Shown here piece by piece: positions 52,931 to 59,720 of a DNA stretch of 61,044 nt; the stretch's first letter is position 1; every line of letters starts with the position of its first letter. The DNA is taken from assembly GCA_016873395.1 (NCBI GenBank), contig VGXG01000010.1:1-61044 (forward strand). The letters are read 5' to 3'. The position numbers and the translations under genes are program-made. The stretch is from Nitrospira sp. (GTDB lineage: Bacteria > Nitrospirota > Nitrospiria > Nitrospirales > Nitrospiraceae). The notes beneath the pieces were generated by a model that worked only from the letters and a program-made list of their open reading frames with translations, made no database searches and was not told the DNA's origin.

Positions 52931-53022
52931 GTCAATGGTCAACAGTCAATGGCCAATGGGAAGATCGAACGGTTGGCTCACGCCGTTCACCATTGACTAA
53001 TGACCGATGACCATTGACCGTC
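52931..53022. repeat. Heptad-type inverted repeat before the TPR gene (word GTCAATG)
   Basis: GTCAATG, GTCAACA, GTCAATG, GCCAATG on the left and CCATTGA, CTAATGA, CCGATGA, CCATTGA on the right. Confidence 0.85.
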
Positions 53023-53030
53023 TTGGAACG

Positions 53031-53546
53031 ATGGACATTCAGGATTTTCTCTTCCAAGGGGAAGGCAGCGAGCAGGACAAGCGGGAGGCCTGGCATTGGT
53101 TCCAGCAGGCCTACGAGCATCAAATGAAAGGCGAGCTTGAGGAAGCCGTCACCCTTTACAAACGCTCGCTCGAGACTCATCCCACCGCCGAGGCCTACAC
53201 CTTCCTCGGCTGGACCTATAGCTTCATGGGCAAGCTGGACGAAGCGATCGACGAATGTCATCGCGCCATCGCGATGGACCCTGAGTTCGGCAACCCGTAC
53301 AACGACATCGGCGCCTATCTGATCGAGCAAGGCAAGTATGATGAGGCGATTCCCTGGTTCGAGCGGGCTCTGCTGGCCAAACGGTATGAGAGCCCGGCCT
53401 TCCCCCATCTGAACCTCGGCCGTGTCTACGAACGGAAGGGGCAATGGGACCACGCCCTCGAGTCCTATAAGAAAGCGTTGACGCTCAATCCGAACTATGC
53501 CCTGGCGAGGCGAGCCCTGGGGCGCCTGATCGGCATGCTCAACTAA
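53031..53546 (+). CDS. TPR-repeat protein
   Basis: 171 residues from ATG 53031 (MDIQDFLFQGEG). An alternative ATG at 53007 lies inside the repeat and is less likely. Four TPR units (EEAVTLYKRSLETHPTAEAYTFLGWTYSFMGKLDEAIDECHRAI and following). No signal peptide, so cytoplasmic. Function unknown; it precedes the pseudo-receiver gene. Confidence 0.85.
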   Translation: MDIQDFLFQGEGSEQDKREAWHWFQQAYEHQMKGELEEAVTLYKRSLETHPTAEAYTFLGWTYSFMGKLDEAIDECHRAIAMDPEFGNPYNDIGAYLIEQGKYDEAIPWFERALLAKRYESPAFPHLNLGRVYERKGQWDHALESYKKALTLNPNYALARRALGRLIGMLN

Positions 53547-53547
53547 C

Positions 53548-53626
53548 CGTAAGGGGTGAGGGGTGAGGCGTAAGGGGACTGGACGTATTTGTACACCTTA
53601 CCCCTCACGCCTAACGCCTCACGATC
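53548..53626. repeat. Heptad-type inverted repeat (words GTAAGGG / CCTCACG)
   Basis: GTAAGGG, GTGAGGG, GTGAGGC, GTAAGGG on the left and CCTTACC, CCTCACG, CCTAACG, CCTCACG on the right. Confidence 0.85.
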
Positions 53627-53670
53627 ATCAAGCAGCTATGAAACGGTCAATAGGAACAGGGATCCGTTAG

Positions 53671-54069
53671 GTGGACCGCGCGGGAAAAACGGTGCTGGTC
53701 GCGGTCAGCGACATCTTCTTCTACACCAAGGTGCGCGATGCGCTGCTTCCGCGCGGCTACCAATTGGAACGGGTCCGCGCCCTGGACGAAGTCACAGCCA
53801 AGGCCGCGACGCTGCATCCAGCCGCCCTGATCCTCAACATGAACGACCTGGCATTGGACGCGTTCCAAGTCTTGGAACGGCTCAAGGCGGAGGCAGGCTT
53901 GAAGAAAATTCCAGTCCTGGCCTTCGCCAACCACGAGGAAGTGGAGACCTGGAAGCGGGCCAAGGAACTGGGGGTCTCCAAGATCGTGTCGCGCAACGAG
54001 CTCTCGGCACGGACGCGGGAACTGATCGAGGAACTCATAAAGGGCGAGAGGCCAGCGGCGAGAGGCTAG
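53671..54069 (+). CDS. Receiver-fold protein lacking the phosphorylation Asp
   Basis: 132 residues from GTG 53671. Overall CheY-like pattern (TVLVAVSDIFFYTKVRDALLPRGYQ, AALILNMNDLALDAFQVLERLKAE, PVLAFANHEEVETWKRAKELG). The phospho-acceptor position is Asn56, the N-terminal acidic pair is reduced to one Asp, and the Thr/Ser of the switch strand is not present, so it cannot be phosphorylated in the usual way. Probably a pseudo-receiver used for protein contacts. Its last residues are encoded by a repeat. Confidence 0.75.
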   Translation: MDRAGKTVLVAVSDIFFYTKVRDALLPRGYQLERVRALDEVTAKAATLHPAALILNMNDLALDAFQVLERLKAEAGLKKIPVLAFANHEEVETWKRAKELGVSKIVSRNELSARTRELIEELIKGERPAARG

Positions 54070-54119
54070 AGGGAAGCATGCCGGAGTTCCGCCGCTCGCC
54101 CCTTGCCACTCGCCTCTAG
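54043..54119. repeat. Heptad-type inverted repeat (word GCGAGAG / CTCGCCN)
   Basis: GCGAGAG, GCCAGCG, GCGAGAG, GCTAGAG on the left and CGCTCGC, CCCTTGC, CACTCGC, CTCTAGC on the right; the left arm codes for the tail of the preceding gene. Confidence 0.8.
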
Positions 54120-54133
54120 CCCATCCGGTTGAT

Positions 54134-55273
54134 ATGAAACAATCCCGTTTGCACGATCAGCATCTCAAGCAAGGAGCGGTTTTCGCCGAGGTGACCGGCT
54201 GGGACATGCCGCTCCATTACGGCGACCCGGCGGCGGAACATCGGACGGTCCGCAGCGGCGTGGGCCTGGCCGACCTGGCGCACCGTGGGAAGCTGCGGGT
54301 CACCGGCGAAGACCGCGTCAAGTGGCTGCAAAGCGTCATCAGCAACGACATCCTGCCGCTGCGCCCAGGCCAGGGCCTGTACTCCAGTTTCCTCACCCAC
54401 AAAGGCAAGATGCTGACCTATTTTCGAGTCTATACCCTAGCCGAGTCTCTGATGCTGGAGGACGTGGGGGAAATCGGCGAGACTACCCATCAGGCCCTCC
54501 GCAAGTTTCTCTTGTACGGCACCAAAGCCAAGATGGAGAACCTGGCCGAGACCTGGGGGCTCTTGCTTGTAAGCGGACCCAAGGCAGCGGAGTTGGTCCA
54601 CGCGGTCTTTGGAGTGGATGTCAGTGGACTACAACCGTTGGCATTCGTTACCTCAATCATTCCCCTCACCCCAGCCCTCTCCCCCCAAGGGAGGAGAGGA
54701 GAAAGTGAGGGGGGGCACCAAGTTCTCTTCATCCGAACCGAGGAGACCGGCGAGATTGACGTGGAGATTCTGCTTCCGACTGACGGACTGACCTCAGCCT
54801 GGGAACGACTCTGGGAAATGGGAGGTCCGATGGGGTTGAGGCCCTTCGGGACTGTCGCTCGCGAATCCCTCCGGATCGAGGCGGGGCTCCCGAAGGCCGG
54901 TGCGGACCTGACCGAAGAGATCGTTCCGCCGGAAGCAAACCTCGAAGGGAAGGCCTTCAGCCTGAGCAAGGGCTGCTACCCTGGCCAAGAAGTAGTAGCC
55001 CGGATGGATACCTACGGCAGCGTAAGGCGGCATCTGGTTGGGCTGACATTAAAGGATGCCGTGATTCCTCCGAAAGGCGCGAAGCTCTTCAACGGGGACC
55101 GAGAGGTCGGTTGGGTCTCCAGCGCCGCCCACTCCCCTTCACTCGGAACTGTCATCGCGTTCGGGTTCCCGCTGCGAGATTTTTCCAGCCCGGGAACCGT
55201 CCTCGCCGTGGAAATCGAGGGACAACGATACGAAGCCTCGGTCGCTTCCCTGCCGTTCTATACAAAGACCTGA
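54134..55273 (+). CDS. ygfZ: YgfZ/GcvT-family folate-binding protein with an in-frame repeat insertion
   Basis: 379 residues. T-protein-like fold with the YgfZ signature KGCYPGQEVVARMDTYGSVRR; YgfZ assists iron-sulfur enzymes using tetrahydrofolate. N-terminal domain GADM-type start (FAEVTGWDMPLHYGDPAAEH). Between about residues 175 and 195 the segment PLTPALSPQGRRGESEGG is encoded by a GC-rich palindromic repeat and has no counterpart in the family, so it is a repeat insertion kept in frame. Confidence 0.9.
   Translation: MKQSRLHDQHLKQGAVFAEVTGWDMPLHYGDPAAEHRTVRSGVGLADLAHRGKLRVTGEDRVKWLQSVISNDILPLRPGQGLYSSFLTHKGKMLTYFRVYTLAESLMLEDVGEIGETTHQALRKFLLYGTKAKMENLAETWGLLLVSGPKAAELVHAVFGVDVSGLQPLAFVTSIIPLTPALSPQGRRGESEGGHQVLFIRTEETGEIDVEILLPTDGLTSAWERLWEMGGPMGLRPFGTVARESLRIEAGLPKAGADLTEEIVPPEANLEGKAFSLSKGCYPGQEVVARMDTYGSVRRHLVGLTLKDAVIPPKGAKLFNGDREVGWVSSAAHSPSLGTVIAFGFPLRDFSSPGTVLAVEIEGQRYEASVASLPFYTKT
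54658..54715. repeat. GC-rich palindromic repeat inserted in frame in ygfZ
   Basis: CCCCTCACCCCAGCCCTCTC on the left and GAGGAGAGGAGAAAGTGAGG on the right with a CCCCCCAAGG centre. Same class as the intergenic palindrome at 50023. Confidence 0.85.
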
Positions 55274-55275
55274 GT

Positions 55276-55342
55276 AGGAAGTTTTAAGTTTCGAGTTTTG
55301 AGTTGTCATGACTCAAAACTTACGACTAACAATTCGAAACTG
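55276..55342. repeat. Heptad-type inverted repeat (words GTTTTGA / ACTCAAA)
   Basis: GTTTTAA, GTTTCGA, GTTTTGA, GTTGTCA and then ACTCAAA, ACTTACG, ACTAACA, ATTCGAA, ACTGAAT; between convergent genes. Confidence 0.85.
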
Positions 55343-55347
55343 AATGG

Positions 55348-55830
55348 TCACCGCTCCGGGTGGCGTGCCATCCCCACCGCTGAGGCGAAGGCCAGGAGGC
55401 TCTTCCGTTCCTCGTCGTTCAGCGCCAGCAACAGGTGGGCCTCCTCCGCGTGCATCAGGCGCAGGCTCAAGAAGGGCTCCTCCTGCCGCTTCTCGCGATT
55501 CTCCCAGACCGCGTCGATCACCTGCACCTTGTCCAGATCGCTGACCGACACGATGTCATACCGGAAATACGAATCGCCGACCACCAGGTCATAGACCACC
55601 TTCCCGCCGGTCAGCAACAGGACATTGAAGCGCCCCTGGTCCTCGTACCCTTCCGGCAGAAATTTATTGACGTGCATCAGCGCGACTTTCCGATCTCCGA
55701 GCGCCGCCTGGATATTTGTTTTGAGCGCCGAATAATCGATCTGCAAGGCCCGCTCATCGGGGCCCGTGGCGGCTGCCGCCGCCGTTTGAATCTTCTCGAA
55801 CACCTCTGCCGCCGTCATCAACCCAGCCAT
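55348..55830 (-). CDS. Conserved hypothetical protein
   Basis: 160 residues; I do not recognise the family. No signal or membrane segment. Mixed alpha/beta with VLLLTGGKVVYDLVVGDSYFRYDIVSVSDLDKVQVIDAV in the middle and a C-terminal helix-rich part ending HAEEAHLLLALNDEERKSLLAFASAVG. A good GGAGG-like site precedes the ATG (AGGAGGAAAAC on the minus strand), so it is a real gene. Confidence 0.75.
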   Translation of the reverse strand: MAGLMTAAEVFEKIQTAAAAATGPDERALQIDYSALKTNIQAALGDRKVALMHVNKFLPEGYEDQGRFNVLLLTGGKVVYDLVVGDSYFRYDIVSVSDLDKVQVIDAVWENREKRQEEPFLSLRLMHAEEAHLLLALNDEERKSLLAFASAVGMARHPER

Positions 55831-55935
55831 GTTTCGTTTTCCTCCTCAATCAAAGGACTGCTTCTGCGATTTTTCAGGATGCCTGTCCGAACCGGACGCT
55901 ACAGTAACCGGGACACACACGAGATTGCAATGGGT

Positions 55936-57423
55936 CTAATTTCGGGCCGGGAAGGTTCGGACAAAGCGGGAGGTTCCGGTCTCGTCAATGATCTCCAGGG
56001 TGAGGCTGTTCCGCAACACCGTCACCTTCCCGAAGTTCATGAACCCGGTGGCGCTGTAGAGCGTCGTGGGCCGCAAGGCGGCATCCGGCAGCGCCAGCTT
56101 GCCTGGATTGGCGGCGAGGGGCCCGCAGATGAATTCATGGAAGTCCGCCTGGCCGTCTCCGTCCGGATCATAGGCATTGACCTGGGCGAAGTGAACATCC
56201 GTCACCAACCAGACCACGTTACGGATCTTGCGTGCCAACAGTTCGTTGACGATCAGGCGCAACTCAGTCTGGAAGCCGGTGCCGTCCACTCCCGGCGCCC
56301 AACTGTCATTGCCCGGCACCAGCTTGCTCCCGGCCTTCGGGACAGCGAGCGGAACGACCGTCGCAATGATCTTCCACGTAGCGGTCGAGCGGGCCAACCC
56401 CTCCAGGAGCCAGTCACGCTGGGCCTTCCCCAACATAGTCTTGCGCTCTCCGTCCGGCTCGGCGTTTGCGCTGCGGTATTGTCTGGCATCCAGGATAAAC
56501 AGCTCCAGATCGGCGCCCCGGCGGAAGCTCCGGTAGAGACGATGGGGGTCCTCCGACGGCGTCCCAATGGGCCAGTACTCCATGAACGCCTGGCGCCCGA
56601 CCGGCATCAGCGGCTCATGCGGACCGGAGAAGTTGTTCCGCACCTCATGGTCATCCCAGGTGGCATAGACCGGCACGGACGTCAGGAGACGCCGCAATGC
56701 CGGATCTTCCCGTTGATAGCGATGCTTTGCCCGGTAGCCATCCAGATTGGCAGCCAGGAAGTCGCTGCCCGGCACATTTGGCGGCGAGGGACAACGGTCA
56801 TCCCCATAGATCGTATCGCCGAGCACAAGCACGAAGGTGGGCTCCCGCTGAAGCATCGTATCGAAAACCCGGTAGCCTGTCTGCTGATCCCGACAGTGTC
56901 CCTGCCCGCCGAGATCGCCGCTCCAGAGAAACGTGACCGGCTGCGAGACGGCGGAATCGGTGGCCGTCACGAACCGGCCGGTCCCGGCTTCGATCCGCGC
57001 TTCACCGGTCAACACCCGATACCGATAACGTGTCCCCGGTCTCAAGCCGTCGAGCCGGACGGCGGCGGTGAAGTCGTGCTCATGGCTCGTTGCCAAGGGG
57101 ACACTCCGAAGGACCCCGGCATCCCCATCGGCCGAGTCCGGGGTCCATTCGACCCTGGCTTTGGCTGGGCCAGCGGTGCGGAACCAAACCAGGGCCGATC
57201 CGTCGGTCACCTCACCGGACGCGACGCCGTGGGTGAGGGTCCCGTTGGCGACCGCGATTTCCTCGGCAAAGGGACTTCCGGGAGGGAGACCGGGGCGGGA
57301 TTCTGACGTGCAGCCGGCTTGCACAGCCAGCAGTAGAAGCAGAAGCACCGATTGCCGAGGGTTGAAGGCTGACGCGCCGGCCTCCTTGCATTCCCGAGAC
57401 AGGTCCGGCATACTTTCTGTCAT
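55936..57423 (-). CDS. PhoD-like alkaline phosphatase lipoprotein
   Basis: 495 residues. Hydrophobic leader with LLAVQAGC lipobox (near residue 38), a fibronectin-like N domain (LTHGVASGEVTDGSALVWFRT, GLRPGTRYRYRVLTG), then the metallophosphatase core: FLWSGDLGGQGHCRD, LVLGDTIYGDD, YATWDDHEVRNNF and WLVTDVHFAQVNAYDP. PhoD enzymes release phosphate from mono- and diesters outside the cytoplasm using Fe/Ca. The exact start (57423 or the Met at 57411) is uncertain. Divergent from the small gene at 57447. Confidence 0.9.
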   Translation of the reverse strand: MTESMPDLSRECKEAGASAFNPRQSVLLLLLLAVQAGCTSESRPGLPPGSPFAEEIAVANGTLTHGVASGEVTDGSALVWFRTAGPAKARVEWTPDSADGDAGVLRSVPLATSHEHDFTAAVRLDGLRPGTRYRYRVLTGEARIEAGTGRFVTATDSAVSQPVTFLWSGDLGGQGHCRDQQTGYRVFDTMLQREPTFVLVLGDTIYGDDRCPSPPNVPGSDFLAANLDGYRAKHRYQREDPALRRLLTSVPVYATWDDHEVRNNFSGPHEPLMPVGRQAFMEYWPIGTPSEDPHRLYRSFRRGADLELFILDARQYRSANAEPDGERKTMLGKAQRDWLLEGLARSTATWKIIATVVPLAVPKAGSKLVPGNDSWAPGVDGTGFQTELRLIVNELLARKIRNVVWLVTDVHFAQVNAYDPDGDGQADFHEFICGPLAANPGKLALPDAALRPTTLYSATGFMNFGKVTVLRNSLTLEIIDETGTSRFVRTFPARN

Positions 57424-57446
57424 ACCCGTCCCAGAGGAGCACCAGC

Positions 57447-57659
57447 ATGAGCACCCAGACCTGTTTGATCGGAGGCTGCACTGTCCGGGTTTACGCCCCG
57501 GCAGGAACCGGCTCCCTTTGCAAGGAGCATTTCCTCAGTTTCTTGACCTGGCGGCGGAAAAAAGGCCCCGCGATGTTCCACAAATACGGAGCCATGCCGA
57601 TGGAGGAGCGGGACACGGTCGTCGCAGAATGGGGGAAAGCCGTCAAGGCTGAAGAGTAG
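57447..57659 (+). CDS. Small Cys/His protein of unknown function
   Basis: 70 residues with AGAGGAG upstream. CLIGGCTVRVYAPAGTGSLCKEHF supplies three Cys and one His in a C-x4-C...C-x2-H pattern that could hold one zinc, as in treble-clef knuckles. The remainder is helical and basic then acidic. No known family is recognised. Divergently transcribed from the phosphatase gene. Confidence 0.65.
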   Translation: MSTQTCLIGGCTVRVYAPAGTGSLCKEHFLSFLTWRRKKGPAMFHKYGAMPMEERDTVVAEWGKAVKAEE

Positions 57660-57660
57660 C

Positions 57661-57755
57661 AGGCGCGTCATTCGTCACTCGTCATAGCAGAGAAGGCTTT
57701 TCCCTCACGAATGACCAATGACGGATGACCAATGACGGATGACGAATCACCTTTC
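57661..57755. repeat. Heptad-type inverted repeat (word ATGACGN)
   Basis: Right arm: ATGACCA, ATGACGG, ATGACCA, ATGACGG, ATGACGA in strict period seven. Left arm: GCGTCAT, TCGTCAC, TCGTCAT. Confidence 0.9.
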
Positions 57756-57757
57756 TC

Positions 57758-58168
57758 TCACTCCATGACCGGGGAGCCGTGGTGGTGGATGATCTTCCAT
57801 CGGGCTCCCGCCTTTTCGTAGAGGTTCGTGGCCAGCACCCGGCTTTCCTGGGCGGCCTCTCCCTGCCGGCTCGTGATGTTCTCCGTGCAGATGACCCAGG
57901 CCAGATCGCCGGCCACCTGCACCTGCATCTCCGTCAGCTCAAACTTCATCGAGAACGTGTTGTTGAAGATCAGGACCCAGGAATCGCGCACGGCCGGCCA
58001 GCCGACCCGCAGGCTCCATCCTGGATGGATGCAGGTGACGTAGTCCTCCTGCAGCCAGATCCGGTCCATGCAGCCGACGTCCAGGCTCTCAAACGCGTGG
58101 TAAAACTCCTCATTGGCCCGCGTCACCGCCTTGATCTTTTCCTTCAACTGACTGCCGGCGTCGCTCAT
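57758..58168 (-). CDS. SnoaL/NTF2-like protein
   Basis: 136 residues with the cone-shaped NTF2-like fold pattern: ANEEFYHAFESLDVGCMDRIWLQEDYVTCIHPGWSLRVGWPAVRDSW and a C-terminal LATNLYEKAGARWKIIHHHGSP. Proteins with this VTCIHPG / WKIIHHHGSP signature are annotated as nuclear transport factor 2 family or SnoaL-like; function is generally unknown. Cytoplasmic. Confidence 0.85.
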   Translation of the reverse strand: MSDAGSQLKEKIKAVTRANEEFYHAFESLDVGCMDRIWLQEDYVTCIHPGWSLRVGWPAVRDSWVLIFNNTFSMKFELTEMQVQVAGDLAWVICTENITSRQGEAAQESRVLATNLYEKAGARWKIIHHHGSPVME

Positions 58169-58275
58169 AGCCGCGCATCATACCCCAAACGGTTGGGGTT
58201 TGGCGACTGAGTCCGAGGACCAGGCAGCGTCTTCACTGGCGCCTACAGCCGGCCATGATGGATCCCTTGGCCGGA

Positions 58276-59604
58276 TCAGCTTTTCCCGGCCCGGACGAGG
58301 CAGGCGCGGACACGAGCGTTCAGTTGGGGGATCGAGAAGGGTTTCGACAGATAGTCCATCGCACCGGCGTTGAAGCAGGCTTGAATTCGGCTCTCATCGC
58401 CGTGCGCGGTGAGGATCAGGACGGGTGGACAGGTCCCGCCCGGCTTGGAACGCAGTGCCCTAAGGACCTCCATGCCGCCCATCTGCGGCATTTCCAGATT
58501 CAGGACCACGAGGTCTGGGTGCAGTTCTTCGATCAGGCGAAGACCCTCGGCTCCATTGCCGGCCTGGCTCACCGTCATCCCATCCTGTGTGAGTCCATGG
58601 ACAACCAACAGACGCAGATCCGAACTATCATCCACAATCAGGACATGTGCCGCGGAGGGCGCTGCCCGGTTCGACGAAAGCATGGGCTCGGAGATAGAGA
58701 GCCCTCCAGCCTGCCGAGGCCTGATAGAAACCTCGCACCCCTCGTAAGCGCAGAAGACTTCTAACCGAGAGCCGCGCCGCTCAGCCAGGGCTTGCGCGCG
58801 CCGTTCAATCTCGGCGACCGCGGCATCATCGTGGGCCGGATCGTGGTGCGTCAGCGCAAGTCGCTGCACGCCCGCTGCAGCCGCCAGCTCGACGGCATAT
58901 TCATACGTGCTGTGACCCCATGTCCTCTTCGAGGAATATTCCTCCGGCGTGTACTGGGCATCGTGAATGACTAAATCCGCGCCGGCCATGAATCGCGCAT
59001 GCCGGCGGTCGCCCTCATGAAGTATGGACTCGAGGCGCCCCGGCGCCGAATCCCCGCGCCACACCTGATCAGCAAAGGGCTCGTGATCGCACAGGTAGAC
59101 AACCGTCACGCCGTCGGCCTCGACGCGGTAGCCAGGCGTCACGGCTGGGTGATGCAGATATTGCGCCACGACCCGCGCATGGCCGATCTGGTGCGTCCCC
59201 TCGCGCAGGTTATGGTAGGACATGGCAGCAGGCAACTGGTTCACGCCGACGGGAAAGACGGCGTACTCCATCTGGCCGGCCAGCACCTGGTGAAACGAAC
59301 GCCGGCCGCCTTCGGGGCCGTAGATCGCGAACTCGTGATCCGGCAGAAAGAACGGGGCAAAGAAGGGAAATCCCTGAATGTGATCCCAATGGGTATGGCT
59401 GAGCAAGATGCACGCCTGTAGAGGCTTGAGCGCGTTCGCCATCAACTCGCTCCCCATGGCGCGAGCCCCTGTGCCACAGTCAAAGATCAGACGATCGCCC
59501 GCGGACGTGGTCACTTCGACGCAGGACGTGTTCCCGCCAAAGCGAATGGTGCCAGGCCCGGGCGTGGCGATCGAGCCCCTGGTCCCCCAGAAACGTACCA
59601 GCAT
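58276..59604 (-). CDS. Metallo-beta-lactamase-fold hydrolase fused to a receiver domain with Asn at the phospho-site
   Basis: 442 residues. N-terminal MBL fold of the PhnP/RNase Z-like type (FWGTRGSIATPGPGTIRFGGNT, metal motif HTHWDH at 70-75, later CDH at 172-174, HDAQY, LTHHDP). From about 318 a CheY-like receiver: DD at 325-326, Thr399, Lys421, but Asn369 in VVLNLEMP where the phospho-accepting Asp belongs. MBL-receiver proteins of this kind may hydrolyse cyclic nucleotides or esters under signal control; here control by phosphorylation looks lost. Confidence 0.87.
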   Translation of the reverse strand: MLVRFWGTRGSIATPGPGTIRFGGNTSCVEVTTSAGDRLIFDCGTGARAMGSELMANALKPLQACILLSHTHWDHIQGFPFFAPFFLPDHEFAIYGPEGGRRSFHQVLAGQMEYAVFPVGVNQLPAAMSYHNLREGTHQIGHARVVAQYLHHPAVTPGYRVEADGVTVVYLCDHEPFADQVWRGDSAPGRLESILHEGDRRHARFMAGADLVIHDAQYTPEEYSSKRTWGHSTYEYAVELAAAAGVQRLALTHHDPAHDDAAVAEIERRAQALAERRGSRLEVFCAYEGCEVSIRPRQAGGLSISEPMLSSNRAAPSAAHVLIVDDSSDLRLLVVHGLTQDGMTVSQAGNGAEGLRLIEELHPDLVVLNLEMPQMGGMEVLRALRSKPGGTCPPVLILTAHGDESRIQACFNAGAMDYLSKPFSIPQLNARVRACLVRAGKS

Positions 59605-59720
59605 GTCAGGTTCCGGCCTTCCGTTCGCTACGCCCCGGATCGGACGCGTTACTCATAGACGACCTCGATCCGGTCAAGATAGGCGGCAAGCTCGACGAGG
59701 CAGTCGCGGAGTACGAGACG

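Noticed and set aside
55435-57306. 623-residue plus-strand open frame opposite the phosphatase gene
   Set aside because: It is an antisense shadow of high-GC coding sequence; PhoD motifs on the minus strand are unambiguous. The same holds for long frames opposite pgk, proB and mutL.
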